Source of the DNA: Cyprinodon diabolis
Taxonomy: Eukaryota; Chordata; Actinopteri; Cyprinodontiformes; Cyprinodontidae
Direction of reading: 5' to 3'
Assembly (NCBI GenBank): GCA_030533445.1
Contig: CM060064.1
Span: 24,492,626 to 24,556,625 of the forward strand
DNA length: 64,000 bases
The notes below the pieces were generated by a model. It made no database searches, had not been told where the DNA came from, and saw only the letters and a program-made list of their open reading frames with translations. This document shows positions 25,224 through 39,100 of this stretch, one piece after another. The position numbers and the translations under genes were made by a program. Every line of letters starts with the position of its first letter. The stretch's first letter is position 1.

Positions 25224-28200
25224 TTTTTTTTTTACAACAGAATGGTTCACATAATATGACTAAAATAGAAATGAGAAAGTTTCTGTTCAGTTTCCGGATC
25301 AACAGCTTCAAAATCAGAAGCTGTTAAAACATTGAAAGATCTGATTCCTATTTTTTAAATGAACCAAAACTAAAAGTTTCTATCCTGTTTGATCTATAAA
25401 TGAATAAACAAATCTCTAATTTCATGGAGTTTTTCTTCCGTGCATTTAAGAAAACAAAAACATCAGATAAGTTAGACATTTATCCCATCAGAAATCTGAG
25501 GGGATTTTGTATATTTTCCTCTTTTTTTGCTATATTCCTTTAAATAATATAACTGACAAATCAGACCTGTAAAAAAATTAAATAAAATAAAAAAGTTACT
25601 TGCCTGAAACATCATCTTTGAACAATACCTAATACAATCTTTATTTTACATCTCATAAGGGCAAGGCTGGTCAAAGCCTATTCAAAATTTTATTTAGGGG
25701 TCCTCTAATGCTGCCAATAATACCTGTTGTTGCAGTCAACATATTTACATATAAATCATTATACATGCAAAAAAAAAAAATAATCAAACAAGTATTATTT
25801 TCTTTCTCTCCCAATTGCCCTTGGGTCCTATGCTGTCACTTATACCCCTTTCTCACTGGCCAAAAGAACCTGTTTAAACCCGGGAACAATCAGCTTTTAG
25901 TGGCAGTGGGAACAGCCCACTGAAACTTGTTGGTCAACGGACTCGGCAAAATTGGTTAAAATTGCCTTCAAATGGCTCAGGTCTGATAGGCATAAAGTGG
26001 GAATCAGACCAAATCCGACCCGCTCATTTGCGTGACACTATTGAGCGCCACTAATGCCAGTCAGTCCGATCTAAAAAGCCGAAAACAACTCTGCTAATAT
26101 TCGATAAATATGTTGCAGCAATGCTAAGAGAGATTCAGACAGACAAAACAACAAAACAAAAAAGAACACTGACTATGCCAATGAAAATGAACATCATCTA
26201 TAAACTCCACTAGTTCTGCAATAAAAGCCAAGAATATGTAATCTATTATGAACAAGGAAAAGAATGTTTTATAGGAAAATATTTCCTTTGCTGTGGAGAA
26301 ACTGTTTGATAACTCATACCTACATAAACTTAAAATGTCAAAATTTGCAAGTGAAAAATATTACATGTTGCTCGTAAATATGCCCTATATCAGCGGTCCC
26401 CAACCACCGGGTCGCAGACCGGTACCGGTCCGTGGGTCATTTGGTACCGGGCTGCACAGAAAAAACGTATATATATATATAATTTATTCACGATCAGAGT
26501 CTGAATGATGTTTTATTATGAAAAATTAAAAAAATTGTGGTATTCTCTCCCAATTACATGAGTCGGTGCATCTGTGCCTCTTGACACAGGTTAATTCAGT
26601 TCAAGACTCGTCCTCTCTATAACATCCTATCTTTGTGAAGCGGGATTTTCTGCGGTTACAGCGACCAAAACAAAGCTACGGAGCACACTGGACATCAGGA
26701 GCACACTTTGTCATTTTCTCCGATTACGCCTAGATGGCACCGGGTTGTTGTTTTTTTTGTTTTTTATGCTGTTTGTATTTGATCGTAGCCCCCCCCCCCA
26801 CTTGAAATAAAGCTGGCTGATTGATTGATTGATTGATTGATTAATTGATGGTACATATTAGAAAGTAGGGTCATAAACAGGATGAAGTGACTGAGCTGTA
26901 ATTTATCTTTAAACTACTTTTTCTCTCCACTTATCAAGGAGCATAAACAAAGACACTCTCTCGATCATATCTGCCAATGTACACAGAGACCGATGATGCG
27001 CATCAGTGGCATGTGAACACACTTTGCTTGATTTTTCCGTGCCAAAACCTGCTTGTGTGAGGTGTTCTTGTCATTTGGCTAGATACAACGCACTGTAAAA
27101 CCAAAACTGTTATAACCAAATTTTTTATGGTCATGTGTGAGGTCCCTTATTTTTAGAAAATCCCCTTCGATCTTAAAATCTTCCCGTGTGAACCAGTCTT
27201 AGAGCAGAAAGAAAAGTGATAGCACCATATGACTAATCCTGGTATTTATCGTATCAATGTCTACTGCTAAATAAATTCCCGCTCTGTTTTTAGCACAAAG
27301 AAAAGATTGACATCACTACTCAACACTGATAAGTGGATCTACTGATCTTTAAATAAACAAAAACATTACATTAGTTTAGCCTAGAGGTTAAACTAGTATA
27401 AGATATCAATAAAACAAGGAAATTATGGGAAATAAAAAAATTGAGTAAAAAACTAATTAGAAAACACAAAAAAATACATAAACAAAAATTGCTAGATGTT
27501 TTCCTTTCATAAAAGTATAAAAATAAATAATATATTTATATTTTAATGCCCAAATAGGAGGAAAATAATGACAAAAACGAAAAAAAAAAAAAAAAAAAAA
27601 AAAACTAAGTGGGGTTTCGTTAATTTCTTATCATCACGTAAAATTATGTTACAAACCTCACAGTGTCCTTAAAGATTTTCAACTGTTTTTTTTTTTTTTT
27701 TTTTTTTAATAAATATATTTTTTTCTTTTCTTAAAAGACAGAAAAAGCCAGTAAATCGAAAGCATTAAAAGAAAATCCATATGAAATTTATACAGAAAGC
27801 CAACAGAACATCTGAGCAGCTTGACCGTGATAAATAAACCCATCATGGCTGATTCAGCATGATATTGCATGCAGGCCATTGATGTCAAGACTATATGGTT
27901 CCACACCCACAGGCTGTCCAGGTATGTATTTTTTTCCACATACCTGGTAGCTGTCCAGCGGTCTCTGGAGTTTCGTGGAGCGAGCCGTCACACAGCCAAT
28001 CGACACGGACAGCACAGCCTCCACCAGCAGAGGCAGCGTGCCCGAGTTCTGAACCGGCTTCACACACACCTGGAGCCTCCTGGAATGGCCCTGCTCACAC
28101 AGACATGTTGGACATTTTCTGTCATTCAGTCGGTCTAAGATCAGTTCAGACATCCTTGCTTGTTTTCCTCTGACCTGTCTGAGCTGGAAGATGCCTCCTG

Positions 28201-31200
28201 TGCTGACATCCTTCACAGGTTGCAGCTCCACAGATGCGTACTCCCCCTGCTCATTCAGCTCCTGAATGGAAACCCAGAGCTCGATCCTGCGAGACACTTC
28301 GCTCCACCTTTTAACAAGCCGCAGCAGCAGGGATGAAGTGAGGTTTAAAGTTTCAGCATTGGGGTTTAATTCAGAAGTCAAGAGGGCCGTTGTACCTGTC
28401 CCGGAGCGTCTGGGTTTTGGCCTCCATAGCGTCTAACTCCCAGAGCGCACGTCCGTTCCCTGCACAGCGGTGGCCCCACACTTCTATTGCCAAAGCACCA
28501 TCCGATATAAACTCTAAAAACTCATCTGTCACATTTACAACATAGTCCTGGACAAATTGGAAAGCAAAAAGCAAAAACCTTAGTTTAAACCTTAATGGAA
28601 AAACATTTATTCTTGTACCAGCGTAAGGATTTATTCCATACTTTGCAGTGATCAAACTGGACAGTGAATTGAGAATCTGGGCTTCGAGGGGAAGGAGTCT
28701 CTGGGCTGACCATGGGAGGAGCCACAGTGGGCTCACCGTGTTCCCAGAAGGTGTATTGACAGAAGACAAAGTTGGAAAGATTCAGCGGCAGTCCGGTTGC
28801 TTCCTTGATCCTCACCTGCGGCAGGAAAACAAGCAGAATGGAGATCATGCAAGCGGAAAATCCCAGAAAAGGATGTCCCCAATGAAAAGGCAGATAACAG
28901 CAGCTGTGTTGGGATGTGGACGGGATGCTTTACCCTACAGGTGAGCCTCTTGGCCATGTGGACAATCTCCCCGTTGGTGTCCATGACCTCATAGCAGCTG
29001 CTTTCACTGGAGTTCTCAGACGAGTCATCTCCACTGGAGAGGCGCTCCGGCACTGATCCGCTCACCCGCATCAGATCCACATGCAACCTGCCTGCTACCT
29101 GAACACATAAAAAAGAGGGATAATGGCAGAAGATTTTATTTTCATAACAAAGCTGCAAAATTATCATCACTGAATATCACATCCAAATGCAATGGAAGTA
29201 TTCCCACCCCTTTGACTTCGCACATTTTGTCACTGAAAGATGGAATCCTTCAGTGCAGTTATTCATGTCAGACTCAACAACGACCCATGATTAAAGGAAA
29301 AATAAATTTGTAAAATATGTATTTGTATGTAGCTGCAATTACAGCAACAGGTATTTTTTTCTTACATCTGTGCAAGCTTTGCACACTTTGAAAAAACCCA
29401 AACCGATCCATGACAATTAATTTCTACTTACAAAATGCATATCCTAAAGCTGTATGGTTATATTATATTTACCTCGCCCTGTTGGCTGATGATGGGAACA
29501 GCATATTGTAGCTTGGCGTCATGGAAAAGGCACTCTAGAAAAATATTGGCCACACCGATCAGGTTGTGGTTCTCTTGGCCATCGTAGAAGGAATCACTGT
29601 GTTTTCTGTTGGATTTGTTGAACTGGAAAGAGTAAAAAGAAATTATTCTTCTGCATTTCATTTGGGTTAATGTCCATCTGTTTTCTCCTGACACTGTTTG
29701 TCACCTGCTCGTCTCTGCCTTCCTTCCAGTCTCTGTAATGGTCTCTCATGTCCACAAGCTTGTTCTCCAGCTTCTCAATGGTCCAGACTTGGGTCCCCTT
29801 TCCTTTCCTACGTACTTGGATGGCTGGCTCACTAACAATTGCGCCACGCTACATCAAAACAGATTTAAAACAGTTCAGATCTTACTTGCAACCTTTGCAG
29901 AAAAGGGGAGGAGTCATTTTAAGAAGGGGGGGGTTCAGAGGTCTTACCTTGCGGTTGGCACTGAGATTGGCTGCAGGAATCTGAAGTGTGACCTGATAGT
30001 CGGTGAGTTTGTTCATCTCCTCGGCCAAAAAGTTGGCTTCCCGCACCAAAGTGTTGGCCTTGACGACCTGCTCCCTGAGTCGAGACAGGCTCTGACGGAA
30101 AAGCTCATCCCTGTCTCATCAAAGCAGACATCCAGACACATTTAGGGCAGAGACAATCATTCAAAGACAAGTTAACGTGTAATTACGATTCCTCAGGAAG
30201 CAAAGATGACTTTAAAAACATTTACATTTGGTTCCTTTAAAACATTATCTCTATTAACATGAAAACCATTATTGTTTGATAAGTTAAAAAAAATGTAATT
30301 TAAGAACACTATGTAAGAAAAGAAACTTTATGGAGTTCATTTTGATTAATTAATCACATTTGTTTTCTTAGTAACTCATTAATTTGCTCATTTTTTATTA
30401 ATTTCCTTTCAGACAGAGCAGCATTGCAGATTGAAACACTCCACTCCTCTAGGCCAGTATTACAATGACCTTTGGCTGATTGTATGACATGAATTTAAAA
30501 TATGATGCTGCTCATTCATGCCAACACGCCATGAGGGTCCTGGTTTACATAAAAGGTGCAGTAGACATGCAACCAGGCCAGGTTTAGGATGCAAAGTAGG
30601 TAAACTCTCTAAAGTGACTGTTGACAGGTTGATGTACAGATTATCCCTGATTTAATAGTGCAAATAATTGACCCATAAACCTTTGTTTTTTTATTTTGTT
30701 TCCAAAATATTCTCCAACAAAAATATGATTAAGCAAGAGTAATTTTGGGAAAAAAGTAGTTAACTGAATTTTTTAAATAATTATAACCCAAATGAAACTC
30801 AGGCTTAGACTTAGCCCCTCACTCCCAATAAAATTCCACCCCAATAGGAGTGGTACGAGCAAAATAACCAAGAGCGTATCAACCATATAAACGTTCACCT
30901 GAAAACAATCACTGGCCTTGCTATCAGCATTCTAAATTTATTTACTTTTTATAAATGTTGAAAGGCGATGTTTCTATGCCATGTGTTTATCTGTTTTGTT
31001 TAGTATTTTTTTTCTTGGTCTACAGAGGTTGAACAATAGCCCACCTAGTGGTGAAATTTCCTTTTAGTCTGTACCAACACCCAAAAGCTTGACCAACATT
31101 CACCCTCATTATAATTCTTTCTTTGGTCCACTTGAATCTAAGAAATGTTACACAGAGAGCTCCATCTCTCCTTAATTCTACTTACTATTCCTGTTGCTGC

Positions 31201-33069
31201 CAAATCATTTCATGTTGATGAAGGCAATGTAACCAGAAGCAAATATTTCTATATTTTAGACACTTAAAAATGTATAAAACAGTTATTTATATATTATAAT
31301 TTTTTTCCTGTAAAATAAAAACTATTATTCTTGAAGAATGAATCGTTCTGATGAAAAAGTCGAAGTATGCCCCATAGACACCACAAGGAGGCAGAGCTGC
31401 AGACCATGCAGCTCTGCAAATCCAGCACCCGTCTCTTTGAGTCAAAGCTTTGCTCACAAGTCCTGTTGATATCTCTGTCAGGATGGCGTAGGAGAACATG
31501 AAGGAGGCATAACTGGTTTTGTGGACTCCACTCACCGCTCCTCTGTCCACAGTCTCAGCTTGCCGTGGGGTGTGTGTGTCGGGTAAGCGAGGCGCTCGCT
31601 GCTGTTTCGGTGGTACTGCTGCGTTTTTTCTGGAGACAGCTGTTGCCGTAGCGACTCCAGTTCCCGTTCATACATGAGCCTCTGCTCCTCCAGAGCCGTC
31701 TGCTTCTCCTCCAGGTACTGCTTCTCAAGCACCTGGACCACATTCTGCATTGGGTCTACAAAAGTGGATAAAAGAACAAACAAAAACATAGATTATATGC
31801 ATCAATTATACGGTGTAACAAAAGGCTTTTTTTCTTGGAATTTGCAAATGAATAAATTAAAAAAAGAGTCAGCCAAGTAGAAAATAAAGTGTAATGGAAG
31901 CAAACGTTCCTGCATTTACATAAGGACTTTCAAACTGTCATACCATTGTTTCCAAGAGTCTTCATTATAACTTCCATCTGGGCAAACTCATAATTGTAGT
32001 CCTGCTCGGAGGAGGCCTCGCTGGCTGTTTCCACATCTGCCTCAACAAAGCTCTCTCTGGGTGAAGCTCTCTCCAGCTCCTTCAAATGATCACGCCGCTT
32101 TCGTTTAGGCAAATTGATTCTGAAATTCAAAAGAAGACCTAATCAGTCCTTTTTCCCCCTCAAACTTTGGACAAAGATAATTAGTAGACAGTTTATCAAG
32201 AAATGTGTCAACAACCTTTTTTTATGCTTTCAAGTCCAGTTTTCTGGACTCATTTCAGGCCTGAGACTGAACTCGCAACAGCTGGAAATGTTTCGGCACT
32301 GCTGCACCTAAATAGTCTACTGTTTCCAGTGCTGCATTCAGTTGAAAAGTAGGTGGGATCGGCCGGTACAATGCTGACCGAGACTTCTTTTGTCATTACA
32401 AATTAAGGCAAAGATTTTATGGGAAACCCCTCTAAATTCCTTAAAATGGCAGTGCAGATGATACACAACATTTCCTACACAGTGTGTCCCAAATGTCTGG
32501 CAGTTGCTGGGTCAGTATTTTCTCCAGTTTAATGCAAAAAAAGACAGAAGTCATTGTATTTTGTCACAGAAATGTGAAGCTGTAAATCAGAACACAACTA
32601 AACTCTTTGAGGCCAATGTTAAGAAAGCATAGAAAAAAATATTTGTGTACATTTAAATGTAGCTTTTTTCATTAGATCATACGGTCAGGTTGGTTCAAGT
32701 TATTCAATTAACAACATTCCACCCTCCTGGATGAGCATGTGGCAACAGCAAGCATTGGTTTGTCATGAGTTGTTAACTCTACAGCAATCCCATACACTGA
32801 GCAGCGACAGTGGAGAGAAAAAAGACACCCTCAGCAGAACCAGGCTCAGTGAGAGCTGCTCTCTGCTGAGGCCCACTGGGGTTCAATGAGACAAATGCAG
32901 ATATTAGAAAGAGCATAGAAAAACATATCCATTAATACTTTGTGTTAGAAAAGGTCATTTATTCATAGTAAAACATAAGGTCCTTGGGTATGCATAGGAG
33001 AAAAAGAGGACTAAGCACTGAGAAACAGGCCAAAATCTATGATCCATAACAGAATTTTCAGGACGTTAG

Positions 33070-33139
<70 letters not shown>

Positions 33140-36100
33140 CTATGTCACACAGCTCGAGTTTAACTAAAATGCTTATATAAACTGACCAACCCTGTGCAGG
33201 TGGCTCCTTGTTGTATAGGTTAGAATTAAAAATCTAAAAATCTTGTTAATGATGTATACAGTAGTAATTGGTGTAGAGCTTGAATGCATCTTAAAGTCGC
33301 AGGTCAGACATGATTATGAGCCATGAATGATCATTAACAACCTGTTTCCTCCATGTCTCCAGAAGCAGAACTCTGGCATTAGATTTATATTGACTTAAAA
33401 CCTGAGATGTGCAGAAACTGGCGGTTCCTTAAATAATGGATCATGTCTTAAAAATGTATTTGGTTAACTTAGCCTTCAAATGTTTTCCCTCCATTATATG
33501 ATGCAATACTCTCCATTCCCATTCCTTTATTGTCCTGTTAAGCATATAAACACAAATAAACTTGCTTTGACTCGCCTTTTACCGTCAAAACTGGGAAGGT
33601 CTGGATTTCCACTAATGAAACATACCTGAAGAAGTGATTGTTCCCCCATAAGATACGATCGCCATGCCACAGGTGCACCAAGGAGTCAATGACTGTACCA
33701 TTCACACAGGACCTGCAGAAAACACAAACATGTTAAGGTCATTTGCAATCATCATCTTTAAATAGGAGGAAAACTGATTACCGCGGGCAGCCGCTTTTTG
33801 TACGGGAGGGAATTAAAAGTCTGATATGAAAGTGTAGGAGCTGAGTTCATGAGCTTCCATTGCAGTGATGTCATGTGAAACTCTTCAGTCTAGTGGTCCA
33901 TAACGCAGGCAGATAAGCAGAGAGATAGCAAGTACACCAAACCTTGTTAATTCTTAAAACAGCTCACCTGGCATTGCCTTTGGGCATCAAGGTGACATCA
34001 CCATCCGGGCAGATTTCCAGGACGCAGTGCTCCGGCTGGATCCCGATGCCAAAGAGCTGGATGTCCTGAGAGGTGTCTGCCCCGACGCGGGTGTGCTCCT
34101 ACACACAGGTGGAGAACATATGGATCAAAACAGAATAAAAACTAATTTGTAGGAATACTGCAGAAGGAAATTAATGAAAAACTTAAGAGTAGTAACCTTA
34201 TTCTTTAATGAGCGTGACAAAAATGAAATATGAACAGGTTTAAGGGGGGAAAAAAAGAACACCCGGGTAGAGGGAGCACAAACAGGATGCTCTAGTCCAT
34301 TTCACATTGCCATAGTCATTCCTCACTGATATGCTGGTCTGGTCTGCAGAGGCCAGACAAAGGGCTGTTGTAATGCAGACTGTTTTCTCACATACCTACG
34401 TTCTCACAAGTTCATCTAGCTGTTTATTAGTTCCAGGCCTTTTTTAACTGGACAAGTCTCTTGTGTTCTCTATCTGAATAACTGTCTCAGTTACATTTAA
34501 CTGTACATGTTAACAAAAGTAAGGGAGGTTAGCCTTCTTTAACAAATGTTAAACAAATGTGGGGTGGTTTTTACAGACTTTCTGCATGGGATTGTAGTCA
34601 TTAATAACATCACTTAGTTTTTTAACTCAGTTTGGCACAAGATTCCCCTAGATGTCATTGGTTGTTAACTAGAATCGGCCTCATTTTAGCTGAATGATGA
34701 TTGGCAGTTTGGGGAGCTCATAAAATCGGATGTGTTTGAAATCAGTGAATGCACCATACCTAATCACTACCAGCTGGGATGAACAACAAGTGAGAAGACT
34801 CAAAGTCAGTTATTTTTTGAATCATGAACATATTTCAATAATACGACAGAGTATTAAGGCAGGCTAGAGATTTTTTTTTTTTTTATGAGAATAGTGTTGT
34901 AACAAGAATAGTCATAAAATTATGAAAATAAAGTCATAAAATTACGAGAATAAAGTTATGATATTATCAGAATAAAGTGGTATTTTATGACAAGAAGGAC
35001 ATTCTTCCCTAAAATGAGGAATGTCGAGCATCATGTGAAGTTATACTTTGGCAACGGCTTGACAAATACGCAAATGAGGCACACCAGCATCAAATTGGGC
35101 AATATGTCAAAGTGGACTCAGGTTGCTGTTTGGTGGTGCTGGTCGGCCGTTATATGCTGGTGGGAGCTTAGAGGTTTCTTTCTGAAACGGTTGTGGTATG
35201 ATGACTTCATTATCGTTATTTTTATTTCATTATCATAATATTATGACTTTATTTTTGAAATTAAAAAAACAATCTCTAGCCTGGCCCTATTACTCCTTTG
35301 TACAATACCATTCAGAATGAGAATAGAAGAAATGTCCAGAAAAGCAGCCAGGGTTTAATTAGTTTTTAAAGGAGGCATTATGGCTGTTTTCTTTAGGTTG
35401 GAACAAACTGTTCGTTCTCCTCTTCACTATTAGTTTTAGAGATTTGGTAGTTTACTATGAGACATTTGCATTGACAAAACATTATTTAGTGAACATGCAC
35501 AGCCACTGCTGATTACAGTTACTGATCCTAAGCGCGTCAGCATGCTGCATATTTTATGCTAAGGACATTTAAAATACCTAGCTTTGTTTTAAAGTATTAT
35601 ATGCTTTCACTTGTTTTTAATATACATGTGTAATAAAAAAGATGGGTAATGAGAACTAAGAAACAGAAGCCAGATCTGAAATCTCAGAGAAAAAGTAACT
35701 CGATTTTCCATTAAATAGTCTTTAGGTAAGTGTATGGTTAAGACACAGAGAGCAACTCTGCAACACTGCAAATTTACCTTCAGATAATAAACAAGCAGTT
35801 CGTTCAAAGCAGGATCGGCATTAAGATTGACCAGGAAGCATTTGTCTTCTCCAACTTTAATCCCAGAAGTTTCCAAAGAGATGCCCATGCTCTCCAGTTG
35901 CTTCTGACGCTCCTGTAAACACAGACAATGGTAGTGTTAAAGTGCAAAGCCAGTCCAGGCATAAGTCTTATCATGAGATTGAAGTCATACAGTAGCAATC
36001 TCCTCCGTCTTCCTTAGCTTCTCTTCCCAGGTAACTGTCATCTCCTGAATGAGCTTCTCAGATTCCTGCAGTTTCTCCTTCAGCTCAGGAGCCTTCATGG

Positions 36101-39100
36101 ACTGAAGGAAAACAGTGTGAGAAGAAAAAACAATTAGCATGTGATTCCTGGTGATCTGAGAACAGAGCAACAAACCGTTATGGGCCACATCTCACCTCCG
36201 CCTGTGAAAGCTGAACTCGAAGTTTCTCCACCTCTTCCCTGAGCTCCCTGATGATCCGAGCATTGGGATCTTCATTCACCACGGCATGATTGACTATTCT
36301 CTTGGCCCTGTCAGCATAACGTAACGTGGACAGTGTCTCCTCGTAGTTATCAGCAGACGGACTCACTGTGGCGATCATGGCTGTCTTACTGTTCCCACCA
36401 AGGTTGTCCTGAGGTTTAAGGTAACATGATATTAAACATACAAGCCCAAAAAGGGACACATTATCTAAAAACAGGAAATAAAATAGATAAATAATAAAGC
36501 TGATTAAAATATTCCAAATAATAATTATCTAAAATATATGAAACACAAAATTACCAAAACTCTATAAAAAACAAATATGATAATTGTTTAAGAATTATAG
36601 AAATCCAAGAGTGCCAAAATACTTTACATAATCAATAATGAAATTATTTTTGAACTATCTAAATAGTCGTTAAATATTTGTGGTGTTAAAAAATAGCCTC
36701 ATCTCAAAGTACGAATCCTAAAAATTATCGTAAAAAAACATTTTCAACATCTAAATAATAATAGTGTAGAATAAATATGTAGGTCCAAAAATGTAATAAG
36801 AAAATAACAAATAAATCAATATTTTTATGGAATTAACCAAGAATTAAGAGTTTATTTCCATTAAGTGACTAAAATGGAATCTTTTTGAAACATAAAAATG
36901 TCAACAGTTAAATGAATGAGAAATTAAAAAATAAAACTATTATTATCTTTTTTATTTTTTTATTTTGTCTTTTTAAAATAATTATAATTATGATGTTTTC
37001 TTGTCATCTCATGGTAAACTATAAAAAATGAAATGTATTTATCAAATACAAAGTCACAAAGTTAAATCCATTATTTGGGATTTATTTCTTATTATTTATT
37101 GTTTACATATCCTCAATTAATTTTGGCATTTATGTGATAAATGCAATTCAAGTATTTATGAATCTATTCTTTTCTAATTATTATGTAAAAATGGTTACTA
37201 GATTTTTTTTTTTTTTTACATTTTTACACTTTGGCATTAGATCAAATTAAGGGTAATTACATAATATAACCTTGCGATTAATATCTAAATTCTTTCTTTG
37301 TTATTTCTCATTAGTTCTGAAATATGCAGCTGTTCGGCCCAAACCTTCAGCAGCCAGGTGAGAACAGAGTCTCTGTAAGGCACAAACTTGGCCTTCCCCT
37401 TCCCTGTAGACTGATCGGCCAGAGCAGAAATCACACATCCCAACGTAGTGAGAGACCTAAAAGGGAACAAACCTACATCAGATGCATTGGACAGCTTGGT
37501 TGCCCAAATATTATGCTCAACTCACATCACACAGTAATGATAAAAATGACAGTATACTTGTTTATATTGCTGCCTTCTTTAAGTCGCTCCCCCGCAGCTC
37601 CAGTCTTTGATACACGCTCACTTCCTGCCAGGTCAACCAGACTCATCTTGCTCACTTTTTCTCCTGAATTCTGTTTCAGACAGATTTGAAAACTGTTCAT
37701 GAATCAGAAAAAAAAACTGTCAGCTATGTGTAAAAAAACAACAACAAAACAAAACAAGACGAACTCCGGACTGTAGATCATAGAGAGTTTGTGTGACGAT
37801 GATGCTGAAAACGGCGTGTGATCGACTGCTCTCCTCATTCATGTTGGTTGCTGCGACTGTGCGGGACTTGTTCCCCTCAGACATCAACACCTCAATGTCC
37901 TAAAACAATCAGATGAAAAGTGAATAATGTAAAAAAAAAAGTGTTTTTCAGAGAACACTTAAAATTTTGAAATGTATTGATGTGACTGCTGTAAGCTCTA
38001 TAGGGCTTTTCCCTATTTTTTTTTTCAAGCGTGGGTCACAACAAGCAGTAGGAAATCATCTGGACCAAGAACAGGCAGCAAAGAGGCCAGAGGAACAGGG
38101 TGGAGATTTTTTAACGTCACTGAGAAAAAACCTGCCAAGGCTTGCCATACAAACTGCATACAACCTCATTACTGTAGCCACAGCAGGGATATTTCTCATT
38201 ACAGCCTTTGCACATGGGAGGATTTTAAACAAAGTTATTATTCTCTTATAAATCAGTGGTTCGATTGTAAAAAAAATAATTCTGCAAAAGTATGAATCAG
38301 AAGAATGCAGCCAAGTGGTTTCAGCTCTAGTTGTGTGATGCCTGCAGATGGGTGAAAGACAAACCTCAAAGCTGGTAACAGCGAGCTGTGAAAGACCGTC
38401 CACATACGGACCAAGAACTTTATGTTCCCGAACTTTAAGGGACTGGCGGCTTCTGGAAAAACAGAGAACGTTAAAAAGAGTTTGGAAAGCAGAAAATATT
38501 TAGTTGCTTCAAAATAATAGGAGCTTCTTGCTCTGAACTCAGTTTTATAATAATTGCTGTAGCTCTATTGTATTGCATGTAAGATACATAAGATGAGACA
38601 TTATGTCAAACATCATTATGTGATTACATGGCTATGAGTCAGCATTAAAAATCTAAATCGTAGATAATAGCTACAGTACGTCATGAGTTTTTTTGTAAAA
38701 AGAAACAACAGAAACTTCAACACCAGTTCAGTTCAAGTTTGTCTGCTCTGAGAAATTACAGAAAGTATATATCACAGCCAGAGAGGTCTTTGAAGTGGGA
38801 AAATACAGGCACTGTAGTTTGAAGCCGATTTCAGTCAAATCAACAAAAGCCAACACCACAAGTAGGCAAGGGTGTAATTTTGAGGTGAGGTGGTGGGGGG
38901 CTGTTTGTAAAAACTGTGGCGGTGCTAATAAGTGTTTGTGGTAACAGTATGGCATTTGAGGGATTACTCAAGCTGAAATGTTTTTGTGCTTTTACTGAAG
39001 ATTCAGAATCTTTTTAAGTAACATAGCATAATATCTATTTTCTTCATGAGTTTAGTTAGAAAATTATGTTTTTGTCTTGAGGATTTTGGCTTTACATGGT

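Larger units (their letters stand above)
25051..27943 (-). other. kif13a: kif13a intron (2.9 kb) with microsatellite and hAT debris
   Basis: Holds a long TA tract, a decayed hAT copy at 26.4-26.85 kb and poly-A/poly-T tracts near 27.58 and 27.69 kb. No exon is visible. Confidence 0.7.
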
